The translations under genes and the position numbers were made by a program. From assembly GCA_003344405.1 (NCBI GenBank), contig NOWV01000152.1, positions 1-64,000 of the forward strand: a DNA stretch of 64,000 nt, given 5' to 3'. The notes under the pieces are model-generated. The model worked only from the letters and a program-made list of their open reading frames with translations. It was not told where the DNA came from and did no database searches. Of the stretch, positions 47,993 through 64,000 are shown piece by piece. The stretch is from Trichoplax sp. H2 (lineage: Eukaryota > Placozoa > Uniplacotomia > Trichoplacea). Each line of letters opens with the position of its first letter. Within the stretch, counting starts at the first letter, position 1.

Positions 47993-49135
47993 ATGGCTTC
48001 TTTGACAAATTGTAACTGTACTTTGCGCCGAATTGCTTATTTAGTCATTGCCTCACTCATTGTTGGACAAGTTCTAATGATTTATCATGTCATTGTTAAA
48101 AAAGATGCTCATAAGTATAAAGTACACCAAATTAATGTATCATTCCATAAGAATTATTCTTCCGATCAAGATAATGATGAATTTACTGATATAACCAGCA
48201 ATTTCTCCAGTGTTGTCATTGACAAATTAAAATCAGAAGCTACTCTAAATAATGTATCTTTCCTGGCGCCTATGATAGCATCGCCGACGGCATGTGAATC
48301 AATGAATTATCTATTATTAGTTATCAATTCCAAAGTGGAACATGCTGGACGCCGCTTAGCGATACGACAATCGTGGGGAGATGCCAAAAATATTGACCAT
48401 TTCAATGAAAAGGCAAAAACAACCAAAGCTGCTCCACCACTAAAATGGAAATTAATCTTTATCGTTGGTCGTTCCAACACCGCTGATATCAATAAGAAGA
48501 CAGAAGCAGAAGCCAAGCAATATGGTGATTTAATTATTGGAGATTTTACCGATTCAATGAAATCGTTAACTTTGAAAACAGTCATGGCGATGCAATGGGC
48601 TAAACATTTTTGCTCTCCTGCAATTTATTATAAAGGTGACGATGATGTCTTTGTCAATCCTTATTTACTTTATCAGATCGCTGAAGGTTATGTTCGCAAT
48701 AACATTAAGAAAGAATGGATATGCCGTGCTCATATCCATCCTATAAGCCGTAGGCCTGTACGTAATAAAAGGCATCGCTATTACGTACCTTATAGTAAAT
48801 ATCGTCAAAAGTTATTTCCTTATTTTTGCTCTGGTTTTGCCTATGTTATGACGGGTGATGCTTTAAGCAGCATGGTCAGTGTTGTTAAGACGACTCCAAT
48901 CATCGATTCAGTAGACGATGCTTTTGTTGGCATATTAGCTGATAAAGTTAAAATAAAACCAAAGCACGATAAAAGATTTAAAGTATATGATCGCTACGAT
49001 CGTCGCCCCAATAGATTTAATAGGCCTAATGTTGAAATTGAACTAATGCGAAAGACACTCGCTGAGCATGGTATTTACTATCTAAAAATGAAAACCTATA
49101 TGGCCAACACTAACAAGGCTATGCTGGTAAAATGA
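47993..49135 (+). CDS. Beta-1,3-glycosyltransferase, GT31 family (B3GALT/B3GNT-like)
   Basis: Single coding exon, 380 aa, ATG at 47993 in good context. Type II Golgi membrane topology: short cytosolic tail with Cys residues, signal anchor about residues 14-32 (AYLVIASLIVGQVLMIYHVI), then a stem with N-glycosylation sites (NVS, NYS, NFS). GT31 motifs follow: RRLAIRQSWG near residue 119, KWKLIFIVG, DFTDSMKSLTLKT, and the metal/nucleotide-binding YYKGDDDVFVN near 213-223. FCSGFAYVMTGDA matches the YCSGGGYVLS motif. The usual EDV(Y/F)VG motif reads SVDDAFVG, so the first acidic residue is Asp and Val is Ala. It probably transfers Gal or GlcNAc in beta-1,3 linkage; the donor and acceptor cannot be told. 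The 5' UTR probably has an intron. Confidence 0.9.
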   Translation: MASLTNCNCTLRRIAYLVIASLIVGQVLMIYHVIVKKDAHKYKVHQINVSFHKNYSSDQDNDEFTDITSNFSSVVIDKLKSEATLNNVSFLAPMIASPTACESMNYLLLVINSKVEHAGRRLAIRQSWGDAKNIDHFNEKAKTTKAAPPLKWKLIFIVGRSNTADINKKTEAEAKQYGDLIIGDFTDSMKSLTLKTVMAMQWAKHFCSPAIYYKGDDDVFVNPYLLYQIAEGYVRNNIKKEWICRAHIHPISRRPVRNKRHRYYVPYSKYRQKLFPYFCSGFAYVMTGDALSSMVSVVKTTPIIDSVDDAFVGILADKVKIKPKHDKRFKVYDRYDRRPNRFNRPNVEIELMRKTLAEHGIYYLKMKTYMANTNKAMLVK

Positions 49136-50950
49136 AAGTAACGTCGACTACACAAGTCCCTACCTAAAATGATTTTTTTACACCGTAGCAAGCTCCACAC
49201 AATAATATTGACCAACAACAGCCATGTTCATGTACAAGGTAGTCTTTCTGAACTGATTCTACGCATCGAAGGAATGACCGTATTAATCATGCTCATATCG
49301 AACTCTGAACATTTCACTAGTTAATTACGATTTCATATTGTGATGAAGAATAGGATGGGAAATAACTTAATATTGTTGTTTTATAGCATAATTTATATTT
49401 ATTAGTAAAAAATTTTCATTGCAATATGATTACTTATTGGATTCAAGAATTAATTGAAAGTTGTCAATATTGATAATAACTGTTGCTTGCTCATAATAGC
49501 ACTTTTTGACTTATATATATATATTAAGAAGACAACAGGGGGACATTATATAGATTTCAGTAAAGTCAACTCTCAGTAGCTTATATATTTTTAAAAACTT
49601 TTATTTCCATGATATACTTATTATTCTATTCGTTATAGTATCCTCGTTAAATGATTACTTTATATTTAATCAAGTATAAACGATTGCCTATTATATAATT
49701 ATAATTTATAATAAGTATGGATACATTAATAGTAGCTCCGGCTACAGCATGTATATATAATTTTTCTCTTTGTGATCTAATGTACAGATCAAATAATAAA
49801 AAAACTGCGTTAACTTCTTTTTACAACTTGCTATTATGTAAATTATAGAACATTATTGCCATTGTTATTCCTTGTACCCTTTAAGTACTGTAGGAGAATA
49901 GTGGTCGTAATGCACATCGTAGGTATTTTACCAGGGACTTCTCTCTTAGAAGACCCTGGTATTGCACTAACCTGATAAAATACCAACAGGTAATCGGATT
50001 CTTAAACATCAACATAATTAAATTCTAATTACACTTATAGGCTTATAGCTAGTAAAGTTAGTGAAAACCCTCAATACCAATATCCGTGTCTTAGTTCATC
50101 ACATGCAATAATTTGGCATTGAGTGATAACAATCAACGTAATTAATGTTTCACTGATTTGATAGATTTACTGATGTAATAAGTGGTGAATGATCGATTAG
50201 TTCTCTCATTTATAGTAAATGTCGCTGTATGTCACAAGTTACTGTTGCAGATCCTTCTGCTACTCTACTGCTGTATAAAATATTAAATAATTATCTAGTT
50301 CTTAATCTCGAAATTACCCATCAATTAATTATTATTAATTAATGCTTACAGAATAACACTAAGTTAAATACAATGAATATTTAGAGCTTTAGTTAGACAT
50401 AGAGTCAGGCTGATCAAAAGTTCTTTGAAGCCATCATGGTTGTTAAAGCAAGAATTACATCAGAAAGCATTCAACTATAGTATAAAAATATACTGCATAC
50501 TTAATTGGTGTATTCGGCTAGTTATCAGGGGCAATACTGCAATATGTACAACAAAAGTTTTGATATTACAATGCTTTAGTATGATGATTTCATATAGTAA
50601 TTCATTTAGTTTACTTCATCAACTGGAATACGCGTATTAGCAATTTTAAAAAAATACTATTACCAATTAAAGGCATATCAATGTCGTCATAACAATAGTC
50701 TTTCCTATCATGAAATGAGTAATATTATCTTTTAAAACATTTCTACCAAATGTTGAGCTGTACAAATTTAAATCTATTAGTAGATGTTAGGCACTCGATC
50801 TGTTTATAAATATACAACTTTACCAATTTCATCATATGAGTTAAGTTAAATATTCTTTTTGATGGCACATTACAAAATAGATTTTATCAAAAAACTACTA
50901 ATTACATATATGAACTTTCCTTTATCCGCTAATAATTGCAGTTTTCAGCT
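49136..50950. other. Convergent interval glycosyltransferase to PARG, no gene seen
   Basis: AT-rich 3'-3' spacer of 1.8 kb. An imperfect inverted repeat (GTAGGTATTTTACCAGGGAC and TACCAACAGGTA near 49920-49992, with CCAGGGACT/AGACCCTGG) can form a hairpin. The ORF 50425-50640 has no recognisable features. No GTAC cluster. Confidence 0.55.
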
Positions 50951-55874
<4,924 letters not shown>

Positions 55875-55964
55875 TGCCGTTGTACGCTTATTTCTAGAGG
55901 TATCTACCAGTAAATATAAAGCATTAATATACGAGAATATACCATATACAGCATTAAATTACTG

Positions 55965-57230
55965 TACTGTACTAAACGGTTATGGCACAATCATCTATGA
56001 CGTCGATTTATTCACAGAGTGCAGCTGCTATTAATAAAGGATGATGATACGTGTATACTACAATTCTATACTACTAACAAACCAAGATTTGGTTTTTGGT
56101 ACTCGTACAGTATTTAACCATCATTGCAAACTCATCAATCGTAAATTCGATACTATTCTACTCAACGGTCATGTGCTATTAAGTAACTGCATGATACAGG
56201 TTTATTTACAGAGTGCAACTGCTATTAATAAATGGTGGTACAACGGGCGAGATAGCTTGCATTGATCAAATAGGCAATAGACCACACTTCTATGCTACTA
56301 GTATGCGATAACTTGATTTTGGGTACTTGTACAGTATTTAGCCATCATGACAAACATGAAACTATTTGAGTCAACAGTTATGTGGTTATCATGTATGATA
56401 TCGATATCATTCACTGCATAGCTGCTATTAATTAAAGGTGATGATGTAGGTGGGATGGTTTGCATGGAAATACCCTCACTGGTAAATAGGCGAGACTTCT
56501 ATGCTGCTAACATGCCCAAGATTTCGATTCTTGTTACTTGGAAGTATTAATGCATTATTGCAATCTCGTCACTAGCAACTATGAGACTATTCTACGAAGC
56601 AGTCATGCTACTACCATATATGGCGTTGATTTCATTCACAGAGCGCAGCTACCATTTATAAAAGGTGATGATATGGGTGAGATTGTTTGCATGGAAATAC
56701 CCGAATCAAATAGGCAAGGTATCTTTTCTGTTAACATACTCAAGACTTTATTTGTTGTTACTGTACTTGTATTAAGACATTATTGCAAACTCATCAGTGA
56801 TCAATATGAAATCATCTATGAAACTATTCTACTCAATAATCATGTTGCTAGCACGTATAACGTCCACTCTATCGACAGAGCGTGGCTGATCAAGATGATA
56901 CGTGTATGAGTGAGATAGCTTGCACGGAGATATCCTATCTAGTAGGCAAGGCACATGCTAACAAACCCAAGATTTCGTTTCTTGTTTGTCACTTGTATCG
57001 TATGAAGACATGGTTGCAATCTCATCAGTAGTCCATAGGACGCTATTCTACTCAACGGTGATGTTGCTATCATGTAATATGATGTCGATTTCATTCACAC
57101 AGCCCGGCTACTATTAGTAAAAGGTGATGAGATGGCTTGCATGGAAATACAGCACTGTGTACTGTGCAGTCTTTTAGCCATCATTGCAAACTCATCCGTA
57201 GCAAATACATGAGAAATTGCAATGATGACA
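55965..57230 (+). repeat. Tandem array of about six 220-bp monomers
   Basis: Landmark blocks recur in fixed order: ACTATTCTACTCAA, GTCATGTTGCTA, ATATGATGTCGATTTCATTC, ACAGAGTGCAGCTGCTATTA, AAAGGTGATGATA, GAGATAGCTTGCATGGA, ACAAACCCAAGATTT, GTACTTGTACAGTATT and CATTGCAAACTCATCAGT. The GTCATG block starts near 56166, 56382, 56604, 56838 and 57055, so spacing is about 216-234 bp. Copies are diverged. Open frames at 56041-56265 and 56538-56909 are repeat readings. Confidence 0.85.
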
Positions 57231-57401
57231 GCCAAACAACATGCTGTAATCATGTCGATTTACGCATTATTATTATTGCATTATAACTTTGTTTGTGGTA
57301 CTTCTATCGTATTCCTGACCAGCCTAGGATAAGGTCTAGAGGCCATGTAAATCTCCATTTTATGAATAACTACATTATTGTCGTGTTCAATACTAAGGAG
57401 C

Positions 57402-57580
57402 GATTGGGATTCAAATGCAGCTTAGGAAGCCGACCATTGAAGAGGTACAGGACATTACTGCAGTCCAATCAATGTCAATTTCTATTTGCTAAAAGAACTA
57501 CAACCTTGTCAGGTTCAACAAGAAGCAATTAGAATCCCAATGCAGCTTAGGAAGATCGCCATTCAAGAGGTCCATGCCTG
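57402..57580 (+). repeat. Short direct duplication, 127-bp spacing
   Basis: GGATTCAAATGCAGCTTAGG with ATTGAAGAGGT near 57409, and GAATCCCAATGCAGCTTAGG with ATTCAAGAGGT near 57534, share about 50 bp with few differences. Confidence 0.75.
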
Positions 57581-58104
57581 CAATTCAATCCTAGCAAGCT
57601 TACGTGCTTTAGTAGGGAGTCATTTTTCACTACAAGTCAGCCATAGATCAAGTGATGCGCTGCAGTAGGTGAAGCACTAAAACAGTGACAGAAATGATAG
57701 TACATGCCTAGACATGAAACGACGTGACCTTTACCATCACGTACTGGTGTGAGTCGAATCAATGGCGATACGATAGTTGATCACCAAATGGCAAGTATCC
57801 ATTTCGAGCTAAGCTTAGTGTTATATTGGTAGACAGTTTTGTCAAGATGATTACTCTGTTAATGACTTTGTATTATTATTATCAATTAGCGAATTGAGAG
57901 TACCGTTGGATGGCGGAATAGCGAGGATAGTATCTTATTGGATCGCCAAACAAGTTAAAAGCCAAAGAAGTGCTTGACGAAAATAACGACACAGTATTGC
58001 AGTGGGTTGATCCAGGGACCCGTGAGCAAGAGAGAGTGATGCCACTGGCTCTGTTATGACGATGATGTGAAGATGTGACAACCGATGGAACGTCAATCTC
58101 CTTG

Positions 58105-58620
58105 CGACGATGCAGTACAGTATACTGTACAGTACTGTACCCTACAGTTGTACAGTTATACTGTACTGTACTGTACTGTACTGTACTGTACAGTAGTGCA
58201 ATCAAGGACTGGTAGTCTCAATATTGTTAATTCAACAATAAAGTAGGTAATGTACAGTACTGTCCTTAATGTCTGTCCGTACTATACAGTGTACTGTACA
58301 TACACTGGTAGTCTGGTACAATAGTCTCAATATTGTTAAGTCAACAATAATAAAGTAGGTACAGTACTGTACTGTCCAGGATGTCTGTCCGTACTATACA
58401 CTGTACACTGTACAGTAGGCCCAGCCATAATAACCCCGATTACTCAGATACTCAGCGTAAATAGCTTATAGTGTACAGTACAGTGTACAGTACAGTACAG
58501 TAGTGTAATCAAGGTCTGGTAGTCTGGTACAGTACTGTACAATAGTCTCAATATTGTTAAGTCAACAATAATAAAGTAGGTACTGTGCTGTCCGTCATGT
58601 CTGTCTGTCGATGGTATTTC
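58105..58620 (+). repeat. GTAC cluster with three copies of a composite unit
   Basis: Three units, at about 58193, 58305 and 58500, each carry CTGGTAGTCT, CAATATTGTTAA, TCAACAATAA and AAAGTAGGTA, then a GTACAGTACTGT run and ATGTCTGTCYGT. ATTGTTAA-n-TCAACAAT is a small inverted repeat inside each unit. This ties the GTAC runs to the GTCTGTCCGT landmark seen in the dispersed repeat at 13.8 and 46.67 kb. Confidence 0.8.
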
Positions 58621-59324
58621 AACTATCTGTAGATGCGATCATGTGACTCATGCCGCAGTCCGGTCCGGTTCGGTTCATGCGATGCGAGATGATCATGGTA
58701 CGCGTACTAGAGTTCTTTTTTACTACTATAGTATCAACTGATCAACTCTGCATGTCGGCTAATACCTTCCATACTGTGGACAGTACTAAATAGCTCTTGG
58801 AAAAGAAGTCCACAACCATTTAACCGTTCCTAACTAGGTACCAATTATGGCCTACTGAAAAAGAATCTTTTCAGTAGTCCATGGCAGAGAAATGCAAAGC
58901 ACACTGGCAGAAGCTGTGGAGATTGGACAGCTGCTTGTCGGTGTTGAGGCTAAAATTGTTATTATTATTAACTGTAAATTGCTGTCAATTAACCATAATG
59001 AATTGCAACAGAGAGGTCGACGTCATGTTTATGATAGGGACGGTTGTAAACTTTTTTCCAAGCCTCGTCGTTTACTGTACTGTATAGTGTATAGTTGATC
59101 TGTTTTTTTCTCCTGTTGTAGTGGCGTCGACAGAAAAGAAAAGAGCCTCGGACATACTGGCAGTAACAGTTCGTTTTGCACACTTTTGGTGTAAGAGTGC
59201 AGTAGCATAGAGAGCGATTGGATTAGTAGAATTTAGAATGTACAGTAATAATTATAAATTTCATTGAAATCATTTGTCATGTCGACAGGACCTGGAGGAG
59301 ATGAAGGATGATCGAGGGAAAATA

Positions 59325-59345
59325 GTATACTGTACTGTACTCTGC
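59325..59345. repeat. Short GTAC repeat
   Basis: TATACTGTACTGTACTCTGC, an isolated short run; another (TACTGTACTGTATAGTGTA) lies near 59076. Confidence 0.6.
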
Positions 59346-62300
59346 AGTCGTAAGTAACAAATTACTGATGCAGTAGCTTAACCATGGCCAACTTGTCCTT
59401 TGATATAGAATAATATTGCTCTTGGCAGTAAGGCAATGAGGTCAAGGGGACGACAGCTCATTTTGCGCACTAGATGAGCAATACCAACCGAAAGTTACGG
59501 GCAAAATCAACTGCCAGTACCTCCTTTTCCTTTATCAGTAAGCAACATGATGGACTGGGGACTAGCTGCAACTTTGGTCTTTTCGACTTCAAATTTCGCA
59601 TCGTAAAAATGAGGTCAATATTGGCAATGATTACATCATTGCAAGGCCATAGACTACTTCTCGAATTTCTTCCAGTAGTCCTTTGCAAAGCTAATATGCC
59701 GCACGCGTGCTCCTACTCAAATGCATCACAGGTGTGCAACCTTCTTAAGTAACTAAATAGATCTAAATAAATAGACCAAAATGGATGAAATTTGAACCAA
59801 TCTATAGTAGAGCATAGTGGAGTAAGCGTAAAACACGCTAGACGGACCGATGGAAGAAACTTAACGTTGTATCCGTCCTCAATTATGTAATCAATTATAT
59901 AATGATCTTTCGACCATGATGATGAATTATTAATAATAATATTGGTAGAAATATCAATTAGGATGCAATATGATTATTGGACTCCATGACGCAAACGCGT
60001 ATCACTTCCATATAAGTGATCATTTGTAAATAAAGCACCTGTGCAATCTGTCTACTACAATCAATCATCGTTGTGGATCAGTCGTAAATGCATCTTGAGC
60101 AATACCTATTCTTCCTCGACTATTTTTATCATCAGCATGTTGAAAGTTAATTAATTGACAATAACAACACAATAGTTAGCGTGTAATAAAGGATAATGTA
60201 TAAAAATGCCCAACATCTCCTTGCATTTCACACCAGAAAGATGGGAAAAATTGGGGATACGGCATAACTTTAACGCTGTACTAGTAAACACAAATTAATA
60301 ATATGGAATAGTCGCAGTTGAATCATTTTTAATTCAATTCTCCAGTGACGTCTAGTACAGTAGAGTATTAATAATTTAAAATTGACTATTAGTTGGTCTA
60401 GATAGCCATTTGTGTCACCAAAAGAGACATCAATTCTCTTCCTACTTTTCATTTTTTACTTCCAATTGATAGCTGATATCGATAGCATAACAAGTCGAGA
60501 CTTTACGATAAGATCAGTCGACCACAATACAAAACCCATATCAATGAAGAAGAACGCTTTGTAACTTCTTCCATCTTAATCTGTTGATCCAAATCACACT
60601 TTGAAAAGTTTATCTACCATCATTGCATCCTACCCATCGAGTATAGGACAAGGACAACCAAATGATTTAATGTTTTCCCACTATCGTCACTGCAATTAGA
60701 AAGACGAAGAATATCCTTTATTTATTTCTTGGTGCAAACGAAGAACCGCCATTGCTTTCAATCTATTGGTTCTGTGTCAATAAACCGACAATCAAAAGTT
60801 GCCAACTCTAGCGATGGATGGCTGTAAGTACTTCGCAACTCACCTAGTTTAATACGTAGAAAACTAAAATAGCAGAAACTTGAAGCCGTTAATAAAAGTA
60901 GCATGTTAAGAAGGATATCGTCCAATCTTGATACTGTGCGCGGTAATACAATAATTTGGATAAATAATTCGATAGATTGTTGCACACCAGGAACATTCGA
61001 ACCATAACGATAAAGTTTGATCGTGCTATCCTTCTTGAAGTGGAATCTAGCATAGCAATTTGCAATGATAGATAAATCAATCAAATTGGCTCATTCGTTA
61101 GAATAAGTTCTACATAAGATACTCATTATCAATTTGCTACTGTTTTTATTATTGAGCGCAATAGCGACTAAAATGACTCAAGTTATTGACTAGACGTCGT
61201 ATTTGAAATAATATTTTTGTTATTTGTTAAACATCCAGTATCAATGACAGAGACAACCAAAGAGTAGCTCTGATCCAATTTACAAATTCAGTTAACTTTG
61301 TCATGAAATTATAAACTATGACTAGGCTAGACAATGATCACCATTATTACCGAAGCATGCCCTACCATAATGTAATTTATAAATCCAATTGACATTTTCC
61401 AAATCATAAACACCCGGATGATTAGTGCAATGATATATCCTTTCGAAAAGATAACATGCAATCATGATTACATCTTTGCTTTACTTTGGCTTATTGTATA
61501 ACTGGAGATGCTGAAACCTACAACTAAGATATAGGGGTTCCAATACCTGTGATATTATATTAATTGATGTGTTTTCCATGTGCAATCTGAATAGGTATTC
61601 ATGAAAATAATTACATTTTCCACTGGCGATGTATCTTTCCTGTATTTTCATAATTACTCTCTCACCCTACAATAACATATCGAATAGAAGATACCGACTA
61701 CACGGACATTTCATGATAGTCATGATCCGTAACATATTATCTCGGAGGACGTAAAATATTACGACCATCCATTGCGATCTTAATAACTTAATTTAGCCTT
61801 ACCACGACTATTATTCCAAAGCTAAATAAAACAATTTGCTAAGAATATTTTTTATTACCGGTACTTTTAATTTTACAAGTCAACATGTCATTTTATGAAT
61901 CATAAACAGCTGCTCATTATACTGTATATGAGATAGTATGTAAGGCAATAATTCTCTTTCTCCTAGGCCACTGCTAAGAGGCAATCGCGAAATTATTAAA
62001 TGGGTTAAAAGCTACTGACAGTGAAGTTGTATCAAATTGATCTTTTTCTTAATTTGAAAATCGGAAATGATATGATTTGTTAATACGATTGTACATTAAA
62101 AAAGTAGCTAGCAAATCTATTCATGTTCCTATTCAAAATCGTGCTATCCACTGGTAAAGATAAAATTGAACTCAATTTATGATCATAAAATGATGACTTT
62201 ATCACTATCACAACATAAAATGTTTAGTTTGATCCTTCTCCAACTAAGCCTATCTCATTGCAAGATATTTCAATTACATTATCTATAAACTATAGCAAGA

Positions 62301-64000
62301 TCATCATGGACACAATTCATCTTAGCTTAAAAATTATCACAATACGATTCTCTTTTAGGTTCAAATTGAAAGCAAACATTTAGTCAATAATCCTAATCGA
62401 TTGAAAGTTCAAATGTCGATGACATCCTTATTTTTATTTTATCATGCTAAGGGAACATTAAAACTCTTAATATTTCTTTCAATAATATGACATTGCTATA
62501 TTCATTTTCAATAGTAATGAATTACATGTTCTTAGCTTTGATACGAGATTTGTGTACATACACTATGGATACAACATAAACAATTAGATTTCCTAAAATG
62601 CGATACATAAAATTCTCACTTCTTCTATAGTAGTTTGAATAGAAATAGGGTACAATAAAGAAAAGGAATAAAAAATCTTACCAGCTATCAATGACAGATT
62701 ATATTCACTGATTACGTCCAAACTACGTGTAATTGATGCTATTTTTAAAAATACAAACACAATCACGATCACATCATTGCCATCTCTATTTTATTAATTG
62801 TGCATAGTAAGAATTGAACAACATAATTGATTGCTTGAACTATTTTTAGTTATAAATGTAGAGGTAATTAAATTAAATTATTCATTTTAACATTTGTTCC
62901 ATATGGTGTTATGCCAATTGTTTGTCATACTATTACTAAACATGATTAGTATAGGATATACGCCAGATCTTCTACCTACATGGAAGGTACTAAGGCATCA
63001 TTGCGTGATAGAAGAGAGTTTATGAAACGACTAGTGCCAATAAGATAGACATGTCAATGCTTTCAGATATTCAACGATCTCGTAAATTGCGGTAGATCAT
63101 CATTGTAGGAGATGGTATACTTATCTAAAATAAGGGCTATGTTTAGATGATTTTAAGTTGCATTGAACAGCTATTATTTCAGCCTTTTATTACACCATAC
63201 AAGTTAATGGTTATATATTTACTAGAAGGATCTAATATTTTCTCTTTCATTCCGTAGCATAATCCAGCTGTCGATACGATGAGTGATCAAAATTAAACTA
63301 GATTAAGTTGAAATACATATTCGACTACTCAGATATCAAAAATGACGAATACAGGCTATTTTATAACAAACTAACGTTAATTCAGTGACTATCATTTGAC
63401 TGCCATAAAATACAGATGGTATACGAGCACCAGTAAAAGAAAAATAGTCATTTTAGATATCACATTATGAGTACATATTCACTACGAAAATAGCTCTGTA
63501 TTATATTGTTATTCATCTTCCTTGTTGCCATTTATTTTCATGGCAAATTAAAAATTAGAAAATGGATTATCCGAATATCTTCTTTAGTAATCCTATCGAT
63601 GTTAAAAATTGAGCATAGTGTTTCTCTCACAATGATTGTCTAGCTAACCTAAGCGATAACTGAATTATTATAGTAGTAGAGTTAATAGCAATCAACTTAT
63701 TACGTATATCCGTCCTGTTCCGAATAATCATCATTTCATTATTTACCGGCCCATAGATTTAGCTAAATTAAATAATAATTATAATACGGGCAACTACAGA
63801 ATTGTAGATGTTAAGATTGATGCTAATCTAGCTTACTAGTAAAGTAAACGCTGTTTCAAGTTAGTCTTTAAAGATAATGACATGATATAACCTTCTTCAC
63901 TGCTATTGATAAGTACGCTTTAGTTTCTGATAATTTATAGCTAGCCAATCACAATCTTAGAATCAAGAATGTAGCAACGAATAAATAGCAGTGGAAGCTA

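Larger units (their letters stand above)
55875..64000. other. Right-hand 8 kb: repeats, no supported gene
   Basis: Beyond the PARG 5' end I find a tandem array (55.97-57.23 kb), a short duplication (57.4-57.58 kb) and GTAC-containing repeats (58.1-59.35 kb). From about 59.4 kb to the window end there is AT-rich sequence with no exon I can defend. The longest open frame, minus 60758-61084 (108 codons), has hydrophobic stretches but no family match or splice partners. Confidence 0.55.

Noticed and set aside
48307-48585. Minus-strand open frame inside the glycosyltransferase gene
   Set aside because: Antisense shadow of a strongly conserved catalytic region.
57882-58205. 107-codon minus-strand open frame
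   Set aside because: Its start is built from the GTAC repeat (Tyr-Ser-Thr-Val-Gln runs) and it has no domain.
60758-61084. 108-codon minus-strand open frame with hydrophobic stretches
   Set aside because: It is somewhat long for chance in AT-rich DNA, but has no recognisable family, no splice partners and no clear topology. Kept only as a note.

Overview
This is a eukaryotic, intron-rich, AT-rich animal window. I reconstructed exons by following conserved protein families across GT-AG junctions with matching codon phase. This gives ten protein-coding genes, nine with a recognisable family. The gene set (a NIT-domain receptor guanylate cyclase, a tectonic, PAF1, FKBPL, SMPD4, SART3, a GT31 glycosyltransferase, PARG) with short introns and low GC fits an early-branching metazoan. 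I infer a placozoan (Trichoplax or Hoilungia type), where NIT-guanylate cyclases are known to be expanded. That assignment is an inference, not proven here.

Layout, left to right: NIT guanylate cyclase (+, 2259-6890); PAF1 (-, 9031-12625); a PP1-docking, CaaX-ended coiled-coil protein of unknown function (+, 14774-19299); single-exon leucine-rich-repeat protein (-, 21434-22252); FKBPL (+, 23465-25173); tectonic with an N-terminal C-type lectin domain (-, 25516-31292); SMPD4 (+, 33198-38837); SART3 (-, 39402-45499); beta-1,3-glycosyltransferase (+, 47993-49135); PARG (-, 50951-55874). The right-hand 8 kb holds tandem repeats and no gene I can support. The ten genes alternate strictly + - + - and so form convergent and divergent pairs.

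Intergenic DNA is not uniform. Dense clusters of a GTAC-based palindromic repeat (runs of CTGTACAGTACTGTAC) sit in 5'-flanking intervals: before the cyclase, between PAF1 and the coiled-coil gene, between tectonic and SMPD4, between SART3 and the glycosyltransferase, and beyond the 5' end of PARG. None of the five convergent (3'-3') intervals has one. Other repeats are a 0.43-kb tandem duplication in SMPD4 intron 1 and an array of about six 220-bp monomers at 56-57.2 kb.

The genes do not form a pathway. Several are nuclear housekeeping factors (PAF1 in transcription elongation, SART3 in U4/U6 snRNP recycling, PARG in poly(ADP-ribose) turnover). Tectonic is a ciliary transition-zone protein, SMPD4 an ER/nuclear-envelope sphingomyelinase, and the cyclase a membrane receptor making cGMP. 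The most unusual items are the lectin-tectonic fusion, the SILK/RVxF/CaaX coiled-coil protein and the placement of the GTAC repeats.
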